Shown in pieces: positions 8,857-17,297 of a stretch of DNA of 64,000 nucleotides. Numbering within the stretch: position 1 is the stretch's first letter; the number at the start of each line of letters is the position of its first letter. Below the pieces are notes generated by a model. That model was not told the origin of the DNA, made no database searches, and was given only the letters and a program-made list of their open reading frames with translations. Both the position numbers and the translations under genes were made by a program. Source of the stretch: Lysinibacillus fusiformis (GTDB taxonomy: Bacteria > Bacillota > Bacilli > Bacillales_A > Planococcaceae). The DNA lies in assembly GCF_003049525.1 (NCBI RefSeq), contig NZ_PYWL01000004.1, positions 248,001 through 312,000 on the forward strand. The letters are read 5' to 3'.

Positions 8857-9435
8857 ATGGATATTACATCTTTTTTATTGTACTGTTTTATTATTACGGC
8901 TACACCAGGACCGACAAATGTGGTTATTTTATCAACGACACAAAATTACGGTATTAAAAAGGGCTTACATTTTTCTTATGGTTCTGCAATTGCGTTTTTT
9001 ATTTTATTAGCATTATCAGCTTTTCTAAATTCATTGTTTTCAACTTTGGTCCCAAAAGTATTGCTAATTATGCAAATACTAGGAACAGCTTATATGCTTT
9101 ATCTAGCTTATCAAATAGTTAAAATGGATATTTCGAGTGATGCTACTAATAAAGTAGGAAACTTCAAATCAGGGTTTTTCATGCAATTTTTAAACCCTAA
9201 AGTCGTATTATTTACAATGACAGTTATTCCAAGCTTTGTGCTACCATACTATGAATCATTTTTCGCGATATTCGTAAGTGTATTCGCCATTACCCTCATC
9301 GTATTAATAGCTTTCTTATTATGGGTATTGTTTGGAGCTATCTTTAAACAATTTTTACAACAACATAAAAAAGTCGTCAATGCTTTCATGGCTTGTTGTT
9401 TAATATACGCAGCCATCATGATTTGGATTGAATAG
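8857..9435 (+). CDS. LysE-family amino-acid exporter
   Basis: A 192-residue, six-helix membrane protein of the LysE/RhtB superfamily. It has the N-terminal ATPGPTNVVILSTTQNYG motif and the mid-protein FLNPKVVLF motif. Members export amino acids or their derivatives. GGAAG precedes the ATG. The AraC gene begins 11 bases after the stop, so the pair is probably one unit with the regulator controlling the exporter. Confidence 0.9.
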   Translation: MDITSFLLYCFIITATPGPTNVVILSTTQNYGIKKGLHFSYGSAIAFFILLALSAFLNSLFSTLVPKVLLIMQILGTAYMLYLAYQIVKMDISSDATNKVGNFKSGFFMQFLNPKVVLFTMTVIPSFVLPYYESFFAIFVSVFAITLIVLIAFLLWVLFGAIFKQFLQQHKKVVNAFMACCLIYAAIMIWIE

Positions 9436-9446
9436 AGGTGAAAGGA

Positions 9447-10226
9447 ATGCAGCAATTTACTTATAAAAAAATGGATGGAATTACAGCATTGAAGGCAAGC
9501 TTTACTGATTTTAAGTATAAAAAGCATGCTCATCAGGAATATGCATTCGGGGTAACATTAAAAGGTATCCAGCATTATCATCTAGATGGATGTTTACAGC
9601 TTTCACACCAAAATGGCGTTATGCTTTTTAATCCTGAACAAGTACATGACGGAATGGCTTATAATCGTGAAGGACTCGAATATGTAATGCTTTACGTAGA
9701 GCCATCTTTATTTTTAGAGGCTATTCAAAAAAGAGAAATCATTAGCTTTGACAAACCTATTATCTATAACAATAGTATAAAGAACCATATACTAAAACTG
9801 TCACAAGCAATTTTAACAGAAGAAAATTCAGCATTATGTCATGAGTTGTTTTTACATTTATCAGATGGCTTAGTGGAGCAAGATTTTAGTTTAACCATGA
9901 AAATGGATAGTATTATGATTAAAAAAGCGAAAGAGATCATCCATTCACATGTAGAAAATATACTCAAAATCGAAGATATTTGTCAGGAGCTACAATTGAC
10001 AACATTCCAATTCATTCGTCTTTTTAAAAAGCACACTGGGATTACGCCTTATCAATATTTCTTAAACTGTAAAGTCGAACGAGCTAAATCCATTATTGAA
10101 CAAACAGGTGATATTTATGCGGGAGTTGCACAATGTGGATTTGTTGATTTACCCCATCTAAATAAACATTTTAAAAGTATTTTTGGTATTACAGCATTTG
10201 AATATTTATCTATTGTTAAAAACTGA
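9447..10226 (+). CDS. AraC-family regulator
   Basis: A 259-residue regulator with an N-terminal cupin-like sensor (HAHQEYAFGVTLKGIQHYHLDG, residues about 30-55) and a C-terminal double helix-turn-helix (residues about 160-255, with FQFIRLFKKHTGITPYQYF and CGFVDLPHLNKHFKSIFG). This build is common in regulators placed next to LysE exporters. I use the ATG at 9447 with GAGGTG six bases upstream rather than the overlapping GTG at 9438. Confidence 0.9.
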   Translation: MQQFTYKKMDGITALKASFTDFKYKKHAHQEYAFGVTLKGIQHYHLDGCLQLSHQNGVMLFNPEQVHDGMAYNREGLEYVMLYVEPSLFLEAIQKREIISFDKPIIYNNSIKNHILKLSQAILTEENSALCHELFLHLSDGLVEQDFSLTMKMDSIMIKKAKEIIHSHVENILKIEDICQELQLTTFQFIRLFKKHTGITPYQYFLNCKVERAKSIIEQTGDIYAGVAQCGFVDLPHLNKHFKSIFGITAFEYLSIVKN

Positions 10227-10305
10227 GAGTAAAATGAATGGAATTGATAATAAATAGAATTTTATGTTAAAGTATAGTTCCTTAAATTGATCGGAGGGTG
10301 AAAAG

Positions 10306-10401
10306 ATGAGCCATTGTTTATTTATTCGAAAACATCATTTCAATATAAATAAACAAGAAGCCATTCTCCACCTATCATATTTAGAAATTGCTACTCTATG
10401 A
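10306..10401 (+). CDS. 31-codon leader peptide upstream of the ABC-F gene
   Basis: A short frame (MSHCLFIRKHHFNINKQEAI...) has an excellent ribosome site, GGAGGG seven bases before ATG. It is followed by a terminator hairpin and then the ABC-F gene at 10666. Ribosome-protecting ABC-F genes are commonly controlled by attenuation in which a stalled ribosome on a leader peptide lets transcription pass the terminator. The arrangement here fits that; the peptide itself is not one I recognise. Confidence 0.6.
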   Translation: MSHCLFIRKHHFNINKQEAILHLSYLEIATL

Positions 10402-10548
10402 CTGTTTATGCTCATTCAAAAAATGTTATGTACGGGGACGAGTTTTTGAACATTTGTTGAATCAACATAAACGATCAAACGGTTGTCACAGATAAAAAAA
10501 CTGGACACCCATATACGTTGATACATAGGGAAACTATTTTCATTGAGC

Positions 10549-10592
10549 AAGATGCTTCTGTTTATAAACAGAGGCATCTTTTTTATTTTTAT
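10549..10592 (+). terminator. Attenuator terminator in the ABC-F leader
   Basis: A 16-base stem (AAGATGCTTCTGTTTA paired with TAAACAGAGGCATCTT, one G-T pair) is followed by TTTTATTTTTATT. It lies after the leader peptide and 74 bases before the ABC-F start codon, the position of a transcription attenuator. Confidence 0.75.
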
Positions 10593-10665
10593 TCAAATGT
10601 CGGGGTGATGCATATGAACAACTAAATGGAATGATTACGGAAGAATTAATGAAGGGAGCATTCAC

Positions 10666-12162
10666 ATGATTGAAATTCAAAATCTAACCATTAGAACGAT
10701 TAAAGACAATCGGACGTTGATCGATCAATTCCAGCTAAGTATTCAAAAAGGCGACAAAATTGTCATTATAGGTGAGGAGGGGAATGGCAAAAGTACATTA
10801 TTAAAATGTATTTATAACGAAAAATTAATGACTGATTATTGTACGTTTGAAGGGAAAATTCAAAATGACGGCTACTTATTAGGTTATCTTTCACAGGAGC
10901 TATCGGCACAGGAAGAAATGTTAACGATCACTGAATTATTTTTAGATAATAGTTGGAATAAGGATCTGTTAATGGCCATGGATGATTTTAATATCCAATC
11001 CTTAGTTTCAGATCAATCGATTAGTGATTTCTCAGGAGGGGAACGATTTAAATATCGTTTTTTAAAATTACTCTCCATGAATCCTGATGTTCTGTTACTG
11101 GATGAACCGACAAACGATTTAGATATAGGCACAATAGATTGGTTAGAAGCGTATATGCAGCAAACTACGATTCCTATCATATTTGTATCGCATGATGAAA
11201 CATTTATTAAAAATACGGCGAATGCTATTATTCATATGGAGCTTACCAATCGCAAGCAAATACCCAAATATACATTTTCAAGAGAGCCCTATGAAACATA
11301 CCTGGCACATCGGGAAAACGAGCTACTCAAACAAGAGCAGGTAGCGAGGAAGCAAGCAGCCGATTATAAAAAACAAATGGAAAGGTGGCATGATGTTTGG
11401 AATAAGGCAGAGCATCAGCATCAAAATGTAGCTCGCTCGGACCCGAGATTACAGAAGAAAGTAAAATCATTAAAAAATCAAAAGCAACGAATGGACAGAG
11501 CTACAGAGAATTTTTTCGAGATTCCAACTGTAGAGGAGGCAAGCGAATTCCGATTCGATTCCTCTATCCATATACATCGCCATAAAAAAATTCTAGAGCT
11601 ATCATTGGAAACGCTTGAAATAGCAAACAAACAGCTTTCCCAAAATATAAACTTATCGATCATTGGACCAGAAAAGGTTGCGATTATTGGCGAAAATGGG
11701 GTAGGGAAATCAACCTTGCTAAAAAAGATATTGGACACGTTGAAGGACCGTTCTTCATTAACAATAGGATATATGCCGCAAAATTACGAGGATTTATTGG
11801 ACCCAAATCAAACACCTATTCGTTTTTTAGAAAAAACAGGTGATAAGGAAGCGATGACGAAAGCTTTTACTCATTTAGGGAGCATGAAATTTACGAGCGA
11901 TGAAATGCAGCAAAAGATTGGCCAGTTAAGCGGTGGTCAGAAGGCTAAGCTGCTTTTGTTAAAGATGATTATGGACGGTTGTGAACTATTAATTTTGGAT
12001 GAACCAACGAGAAACTTTAGTCCTTTGACAACGCCAGTACTGTGTCATGCATTAGCCCAATATGGTGGCGCCATTATTAGTGTTTCTCATGACCGCCGAT
12101 ACTTAAAGGAAGTTGTATCAACCATTTACGAATTAACGAACGTTGGCTTAATCAAGAAATAA
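10666..12162 (+). CDS. ABC-F ATPase, probable ribosomal-protection antibiotic resistance
   Basis: A 498-residue soluble protein with two ABC domains and no membrane helices. Domain 1 has Walker A GEEGNGKST, signature SGGERFKYRF and Walker B DEPTNDLD. A charged linker of about 80 residues (about 230-310) would reach into the ribosome. Domain 2 has GENGVGKST, LSGGQKAKLL and DEPTRNFSPL, in which the usual NHLD is replaced; this variant occurs in Lsa/Vga-like resistance ABC-F proteins as I recall. Such proteins displace drugs such as lincosamides, streptogramins and pleuromutilins from the ribosome. The leader peptide and attenuator upstream support drug induction. The drug range cannot be read from sequence. 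Confidence 0.85.
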   Translation: MIEIQNLTIRTIKDNRTLIDQFQLSIQKGDKIVIIGEEGNGKSTLLKCIYNEKLMTDYCTFEGKIQNDGYLLGYLSQELSAQEEMLTITELFLDNSWNKDLLMAMDDFNIQSLVSDQSISDFSGGERFKYRFLKLLSMNPDVLLLDEPTNDLDIGTIDWLEAYMQQTTIPIIFVSHDETFIKNTANAIIHMELTNRKQIPKYTFSREPYETYLAHRENELLKQEQVARKQAADYKKQMERWHDVWNKAEHQHQNVARSDPRLQKKVKSLKNQKQRMDRATENFFEIPTVEEASEFRFDSSIHIHRHKKILELSLETLEIANKQLSQNINLSIIGPEKVAIIGENGVGKSTLLKKILDTLKDRSSLTIGYMPQNYEDLLDPNQTPIRFLEKTGDKEAMTKAFTHLGSMKFTSDEMQQKIGQLSGGQKAKLLLLKMIMDGCELLILDEPTRNFSPLTTPVLCHALAQYGGAIISVSHDRRYLKEVVSTIYELTNVGLIKK

Positions 12163-12167
12163 GCAAT

Positions 12168-12209
12168 AAAAAAAGTCGATTCTCTGTAAGCAAAGAATCG
12201 ACTTTTTTT
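12168..12209. terminator. Terminator of the ABC-F gene
   Basis: Perfect stem AAAAAAAGTCGATTCT/AGAATCGACTTTTTTT immediately after the stop codon, with A and T runs on the two sides. Confidence 0.9.
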
Positions 12210-12274
12210 CAAAAAATATATGTAGAACACATTGAAATCAACAATAGCTTATGGTAAATTTATAGAGATAGACG

Positions 12275-12320
12275 TTGTATAATTAACTTACCACGTACTT
12301 TCCCTATTCTAATTATACAA
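12275..12320. promoter_or_regulatory. Inverted repeat TTGTATAATTA ahead of the DHA2 exporter
   Basis: TTGTATAATTA (12275-12285) and its exact complement TAATTATACAA (12310-12320) are separated by 24 bases. The left arm contains TATAAT. It may be an operator or a leader structure for the exporter at 12514. Confidence 0.4.
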
Positions 12321-12377
12321 TATACTCTATTCTTTCGTCAACAGTTTTATTACTTAGTTTTTAAAGGGGTGGTTGCT

Positions 12378-12434
12378 ATGAAATCAGCAAAGGCACTACA
12401 ACAGATGGGAGGAAAAAACTACTCAGCTCATTGA
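12378..12434 (+). CDS. Short 18-codon leader or broken small gene before the DHA2 exporter
   Basis: ATG at 12378 follows AAAGGGGTGG and opens 18 codons (MKSAKALQQMGGKNYSAH). In the next frame the text stays open up to the exporter start with a lysine-rich sequence (KKSIPKKTIEILKKMKKIKE), so a single-base shift in the A run near 12415 may have broken a small gene. It could equally be a leader peptide for the exporter. Confidence 0.3.
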   Translation: MKSAKALQQMGGKNYSAH

Positions 12435-12513
12435 CGAAGAAGTCCATACCTAAAAAGACAATCGAAATTCTCAAGAAAATGAAAAAGATAAAAGAAAGTA
12501 GGATTGATACTAC

Positions 12514-14043
12514 ATGTCGGAGAATACCATTTCTGCCCAGACAAAAGCGCCATACGGCATGATTGCCATTTTATTTATTGGGGCATTTGTCGCAATTTTA
12601 AATGAAACATTATTAAACATTGCTCTCCCAGCCATTATGACGGAATTTGATGTAAATGCTACTGCCGTACAATGGCTTTCCACAGGCTATATGTTGATTA
12701 ACGGTATTTTAATACCGGCAAGCGCGTTCTTTATTCAACGTTTTACGGATAAAAAGCTATTTATTACCGCAATGGCCTTATTTACACTAGGTACATTCCT
12801 AGCAAGTATTGCACCAGCATTCGGTGTATTATTAGCGGCACGTATGATTCAAGCTGCAGGCTCAGCCATAATGATGCCTTTACTAATGAATGTTATGCTT
12901 ACTGCATTCCCAGTTGAAAAACGAGGCGCAGCGATGGGGATGTTTGGTCTCGTGATGATTACTGCTCCAGCAATTGGACCTACGCTTTCCGGCTGGATCA
13001 TTGAACATTATAGCTGGAGAATGTTATTTGATATTGTTTTACCAATTGCTATTTTGACATTAATCTTTGCAGCCTTTAAATTGAAGGATGTGACACCACA
13101 ACGTGCCATTAAGCTTGATGTGATATCACTCATTCTATCGAGTATCGGATTCGGCGGACTGCTTTACGGCTTTAGTTCGGCAGGGGAAAAGGGTTGGGAC
13201 AATGTACTTGTCTATGGAACAATCATTATCGGAACGATTGCTTTAATTACCTTTGTCCTTCGTCAATTTCGTATGGATGAACCAATGCTTGAGTTTCGTA
13301 TTTTCAAATATCCTATGTTTGCCTTATCATCGGCAATTTCCATCGTCATTGCTGTGGCTATGTTCTCCGCAATGATTTTAATGCCTATATATGTACAAAC
13401 GATTCGTGGTATTTCACCAATGGATTCAGGTTTATTAATGCTACCAGGTGCAATTGTGATGGGGATCATGTCGCCAATTACCGGGAAGCTCTTTGATAAA
13501 TATGGCGCAAGAAGCTTAGCCGTATTTGGATTAATTATCACGATTGTCACTTCTTATTACTTTAGTAAAATAAGTATGGATACGGCTTATTCGACACTTG
13601 TTCTTCTATATACATTACGTATGTTTGGAATGTCGATGGTTATGATGCCCGTTATGACAAATGGTCTGAATCAGCTACCAGCGCATAATAATCCACACGG
13701 AACAGCAATGAATAATACTCTTCAGCAAGTCTCAGGTGCCATTGGATCAGCTGTATTGATTACAGTTATGAACAATAAAACAACTGCCAAAGCAGAAGAA
13801 ATAGCGGCTAGTGCCATGAATAATATGAGTGCCAATGCACAGACATCTACACAGGGGGCCGCTGAACTAAAACAACAAATCATGAATGAAGCCATGCTCC
13901 ATGGTATCAATTACACCTTCTTTATTTCAACATTGATTGCGGTGATCGCACTCATTCTTGCATTCTTTATTAAAAGAGTTAAACCAAATCAAGAACATAT
14001 GATGCCTAATGAGGATGCTGAAAAACAAGTAGAAGTGAAATAA
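12514..14043 (+). CDS. DHA2-family (14-helix) multidrug exporter
   Basis: A 509-residue MFS drug:proton antiporter of the EmrB/QacA/LmrB type. It shows the DHA2 opening NETLLNIALPAIM, motif D-like TAVQWLSTGYMLI, GRxxQAxGSA-like ARMIQAAGSAIMMP and motif C MITAPAIGPTLSGWI. The C-terminal tail is a hydrophilic 20 residues. The ribosome site is weak (AGTAGG at a long distance). It is a close relative of the exporter at 15780, so the locus may have arisen by duplication. Likely role is efflux of toxic compounds. Confidence 0.9.
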   Translation: MSENTISAQTKAPYGMIAILFIGAFVAILNETLLNIALPAIMTEFDVNATAVQWLSTGYMLINGILIPASAFFIQRFTDKKLFITAMALFTLGTFLASIAPAFGVLLAARMIQAAGSAIMMPLLMNVMLTAFPVEKRGAAMGMFGLVMITAPAIGPTLSGWIIEHYSWRMLFDIVLPIAILTLIFAAFKLKDVTPQRAIKLDVISLILSSIGFGGLLYGFSSAGEKGWDNVLVYGTIIIGTIALITFVLRQFRMDEPMLEFRIFKYPMFALSSAISIVIAVAMFSAMILMPIYVQTIRGISPMDSGLLMLPGAIVMGIMSPITGKLFDKYGARSLAVFGLIITIVTSYYFSKISMDTAYSTLVLLYTLRMFGMSMVMMPVMTNGLNQLPAHNNPHGTAMNNTLQQVSGAIGSAVLITVMNNKTTAKAEEIAASAMNNMSANAQTSTQGAAELKQQIMNEAMLHGINYTFFISTLIAVIALILAFFIKRVKPNQEHMMPNEDAEKQVEVK

Positions 14044-14051
14044 GTAGGGAA

Positions 14052-14086
14052 ACGGGTGTTGCTTATGTTAGCAACACCTGTTTTTT
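14052..14086 (+). terminator. Terminator of the first DHA2 exporter
   Basis: Stem ACGGGTGTTGC/GCAACACCTGT with loop TTATGTTA, followed by TTTTTT, eight bases after the stop codon. Confidence 0.9.
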
Positions 14087-14191
14087 AGTTTTAAGACGAT
14101 TAAAAATCTAATTGACTGAACTGATGGAATATAATGATAGTTATAATAATTAAATTGACATTGGAAATTGATTACCATACAATTTGATTGA

Positions 14192-14323
14192 TTCGTCACT
14201 CATTTTTTGACAGGTGCTTCTAAGTTTACGATAGATGAAAAAAGAATTCTAAGCTTAATTACAAAAAATCTAACTACCAAGGTTAGTGGGGAGCATGGAT
14301 GGATAGTGATGTTTTCTAATTAA
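14192..14323 (+). pseudogene. C-terminal gene remnant, family not recognised
   Basis: An open stretch of 43 codons without a start (contains LTGASKFTIDEKRILSLI and ends WIVMFSN) reads like the tail of a soluble protein. It has no start codon or ribosome site. The remainder of 14087-14390 is AT-rich and empty. Confidence 0.25.
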
Positions 14324-14390
14324 AACTTTAAAAAGTAATTGAATAGAAGGTTTTTTGCCATAAAGCTCAATAAACTAAGGAGAAATTAAT

Positions 14391-14930
14391 TTGAAGATTG
14401 AAACCATATATGACTACGAAATAAATGGTTCATTAAGAGCCAAATTACAATATTTATTAACAGAATGCTTTACTGAAGATTATCCAAAAGAAAGGATTTA
14501 CTTTAAGCAATTACCTCAATTTAGATTCATAGCAACGGATGACAAAAATGAACTTGTTGGTCAGGTTGGCTTGGATTATAGAATAATGAATTTAAATGGG
14601 AAACCTATTAGAGTTCTTGGCATTATCGACTTATGTGTATCAAAAAATCAGCGTTCGCAGGGAATAGGTTCATTGCTACTCTCGAAGATAGATGAATTTT
14701 GTAAAGGAAAGTCAGTTGATTTTTTACTCTTGTTTGCAGATAACAAAAAATTATACGTAAATGCAGGATTCAAGTCTGTCAATAATGAGTGTACATGGTT
14801 AAAAATAGACCATAAAAATCAATCAACATATGGAATAGGGCATGAAAAAATTAATGAGCTTATGATTAAAGAAATAGGTAATATAAAATGGGAAGATGGC
14901 AAAATAGACTTATTAGGCTATCTTTATTAA
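14391..14930 (+). CDS. GNAT-family N-acetyltransferase
   Basis: A 179-residue acetyltransferase. The acetyl-CoA site is the V/I-x-x-x-x-R/Q-x-x-G-I/S type loop in LCVSKNQRSQGIGSLLLSKI (residues about 82-101), preceded by the strand RVLGIIDL. The layout resembles aminoglycoside 2'-acetyltransferase-like or nodulation-type GNATs, but substrate is unknown. The start is TTG with AAGGAG eight bases upstream. It is a single gene between two terminators. Confidence 0.8.
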   Translation: MKIETIYDYEINGSLRAKLQYLLTECFTEDYPKERIYFKQLPQFRFIATDDKNELVGQVGLDYRIMNLNGKPIRVLGIIDLCVSKNQRSQGIGSLLLSKIDEFCKGKSVDFLLLFADNKKLYVNAGFKSVNNECTWLKIDHKNQSTYGIGHEKINELMIKEIGNIKWEDGKIDLLGYLY

Positions 14931-14960
14931 GCTAAGTCCCTTACTAAAATAAAACAACTT

Positions 14961-15000
14961 TAAAAGTCTTGTTACTTAAGCAGATGTAACAAGACTTTTA
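14961..15000. terminator. Bidirectional terminator between GNAT and TetR genes
   Basis: Perfect 15-base stem TAAAAGTCTTGTTAC/GTAACAAGACTTTTA with a 10-base loop, serving converging genes. Confidence 0.9.
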
Positions 15001-15068
15001 TTTGTAATCACTGGAGTTCAATTTAATTGATCAAACGTTTTTTTAATTTAAACATCGTTTTAAAAAAA

Positions 15069-15611
15069 TTATCGATATAACGCAATCATTTGATTGGCGA
15101 TATACTCTGAACTAAAATGAATGCCATCTTTGAGCCACCACATAATGATGCCTAGTACCGACGAGGCGAGTATATCCATAGATAGTGTTACTTCTGTCGG
15201 ATCCAAACATTCCCTTTCGCGCTTAATCACAATCATGTCTTTTAACATTCTATGGAATTTTCTTTTGAAGCCAGGATGTTCAAAAAGAACAGCTAAAATT
15301 TTTCGATGCTTATAAAAATAATCTAAAAAGGTCATTAATTTTTCTTGATTATTTAAATTGTCGATTTGTAAGGTAGGAGAAATTTTCAACGACAGGTCGT
15401 CAAAAATATCGTACACAACTTGCTTTAATAAATCATTGATATCTATAAAATGCAAATAAAAGGTAGCACGATTTAGCTCAGCACGCTGGGCTATTTTTTG
15501 TACGGTTAGTTTTGTAATGTCTGGATCTTCAATTAAAATTTCTACTACAGCTTCTTTAAACACTCGTTTAGACCGAATAGCTCGGGGATCTTGCTTCTTC
15601 TGTGACGTCAA
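15069..15611 (-). CDS. TetR-family repressor of the adjacent DHA2 exporter
   Basis: A 180-residue repressor. The N-terminal helix-turn-helix (about 15-60) reads LTVQKIAQRAELNRATFYLHF. The C-terminal half resembles the TetR_C_8 type common in Firmicutes. The start is TTG at 15611 with AGGAG seven bases upstream. It is divergent from the exporter at 15780, and an excellent palindrome overlaps that exporter's promoter, so it probably represses both. Confidence 0.88.
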   Translation of the reverse strand: MTSQKKQDPRAIRSKRVFKEAVVEILIEDPDITKLTVQKIAQRAELNRATFYLHFIDINDLLKQVVYDIFDDLSLKISPTLQIDNLNNQEKLMTFLDYFYKHRKILAVLFEHPGFKRKFHRMLKDMIVIKRERECLDPTEVTLSMDILASSVLGIIMWWLKDGIHFSSEYIANQMIALYR

Positions 15612-15731
15612 TGTTATTCTCCTTTATCTATTAAATTCTATTTTATTAATAGTTTTTATAAATATGTTGTTTAATTAACACTTCTTGAAAAATTGTAAAT
15701 AGGCATCAAAAAATAAAAATGTTATTATCTA

Positions 15732-15756
15732 TTTTATTGACAGTGTGTTAATAAAA
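15732..15756. promoter_or_regulatory. TetR operator overlapping the exporter promoter
   Basis: Near-perfect palindrome TTTTATTGACA-GTG-TGTTAATAAAA (11+3+11, one mismatch) that includes a TTGACA -35 box, 24 bases before the exporter start codon. Related elements, CTATTTTATTAATAG (15638-15652) and TGTTTAATTAACA (15668-15680), lie closer to the repressor gene. Confidence 0.7.
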
Positions 15757-15779
15757 CAAGTAGAAAGAGGAATTTTAGC

Positions 15780-17210
15780 ATGTCGGAATTCATCAATAAA
15801 AAAGTGTTGTTAACCGTCTTAATTATAGGCTGTTTTTTATCGACACTGAATCAAACATTGTTGAATGTAGCGTTGAGTAATTTGATGGAAGTATTTTCAG
15901 TTTCAGCTACAACTGTACAGTGGTTATCTACTGGCTTTATGTTAGTGAACGGAGTATTAGTTCCCATTACGGCATACTTAATGAAACGTTTTTCTACACG
16001 CCAATTATTTATTAGCTCCATGCTATTTTTATTAATTGGTTCGATTTTTTGTGCATTGGCACCGAACTTCGCTATGTTGTTAATAGGGCGTATGGTTCAA
16101 GCAGTTGGCGCAGGAATTATTATGCCACTGCTAATGAGTATCGTCATGTTTATTTTCCCACCTGAAAAAAGAGGCAGTATGATGGGGTTAATAGGGCTTG
16201 CGATGATTTTTGCTCCAGCAATTGCCCCCACATTAGCAGGCTTTATTATTGATTATTATTCATGGCGCTGGTTATTTATCGGCCTTATTCCATTGGTGAT
16301 CATCACCATTTTATTAGCCGTAAAATACTTGATAAATGTCTCAGAAACAGCCAAAACAAAATTAGACGTAGTGAGTGTTATATTATCAACTATTGGTTTT
16401 GGTTTAATTTTATATGGATTTAGTAATGCAGGTAGCCATGGCTGGGATGATAAGGTGGTCATCAGTACGATCTCTGTAGGGATCGTAACAATTGCGACAT
16501 TTTGTTTAAGACAAATAAAATCTAATGATCCGCTTCTAAATTTATCCGTATTTCAAAATAAAGTATTTACGTTAACGTCCATCATCAATATGATTGTCAC
16601 AATGATGATGTATGCGGATATGATTTTATTACCAATCTATTTACAAAATGGGAGAGGATTTACGGCATTAGACGCAGGTTTATTATTATTACCTGGTGCA
16701 CTTGTAAATGCCTTTATGTCTCCTGTTACAGGAAAAATATATGACCGTTATGGAGCGAAGCCGTTGTTTATCATTGGTTTAATTTTCATCATACCTTCTA
16801 TGTGGATTGTTACAGATTTATCAGAAACTACATCTTTTACTTTTTTAATGATCCGTACCATTTTCCTACGTATAGGTTTGAGTTTTATTACGATGCCTTT
16901 GAACACAGCAGGTTTAAATGCCTTGCCGAAAACACTTGTCACACATGGTACCGCAGTTAATAATACGTTGCGTCAAATTTCGGGTGCGATAGGAGCTGCT
17001 GTGGTCATTACCATTTTTACAGCACAAACGACAAGTCATGCGAAAAGCTTGCTTGTAGAAACACCCAATGCTACGGCTGAAATGGTTCGTACACTAGCTT
17101 CCATCTTAGGCTCCAGTGATGCCTATTATTTCATGACCATCTTAGCGATTATCGCATTTATTTTAACGCTATTTGTTCCCTCTAAAAAAATGATGCAACA
17201 AAACGGTTAA
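15780..17210 (+). CDS. DHA2-family (14-helix) multidrug exporter, paralogue
   Basis: A 476-residue MFS drug:proton antiporter very similar to the one at 12514. Shared features include NQTLLNVAL, TTVQWLSTGFML, GRMVQAVGAGIIMP and MIFAPAIAPTLAGFI. It lacks the longer hydrophilic tail of its paralogue. GAGG precedes the ATG. Control is probably by the divergent TetR repressor through the palindrome at 15732. The exported compound is unknown. Confidence 0.92.
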   Translation: MSEFINKKVLLTVLIIGCFLSTLNQTLLNVALSNLMEVFSVSATTVQWLSTGFMLVNGVLVPITAYLMKRFSTRQLFISSMLFLLIGSIFCALAPNFAMLLIGRMVQAVGAGIIMPLLMSIVMFIFPPEKRGSMMGLIGLAMIFAPAIAPTLAGFIIDYYSWRWLFIGLIPLVIITILLAVKYLINVSETAKTKLDVVSVILSTIGFGLILYGFSNAGSHGWDDKVVISTISVGIVTIATFCLRQIKSNDPLLNLSVFQNKVFTLTSIINMIVTMMMYADMILLPIYLQNGRGFTALDAGLLLLPGALVNAFMSPVTGKIYDRYGAKPLFIIGLIFIIPSMWIVTDLSETTSFTFLMIRTIFLRIGLSFITMPLNTAGLNALPKTLVTHGTAVNNTLRQISGAIGAAVVITIFTAQTTSHAKSLLVETPNATAEMVRTLASILGSSDAYYFMTILAIIAFILTLFVPSKKMMQQNG

Positions 17211-17261
17211 GAAGGCTTTGCGATGGAGTCGAGCGGGGGAAGGGGAGCTTGAAATTTAAAA

Positions 17262-17293
17262 AAATGGCGTTTCATCTATGTGAAACGCCATTT
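17262..17293. terminator. Bidirectional terminator between exporter and NlpC/P60 gene
   Basis: Perfect stem AAATGGCGTTTCA/TGAAACGCCATTT with a six-base loop between converging genes. Confidence 0.88.
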
Positions 17294-17297
17294 CATG

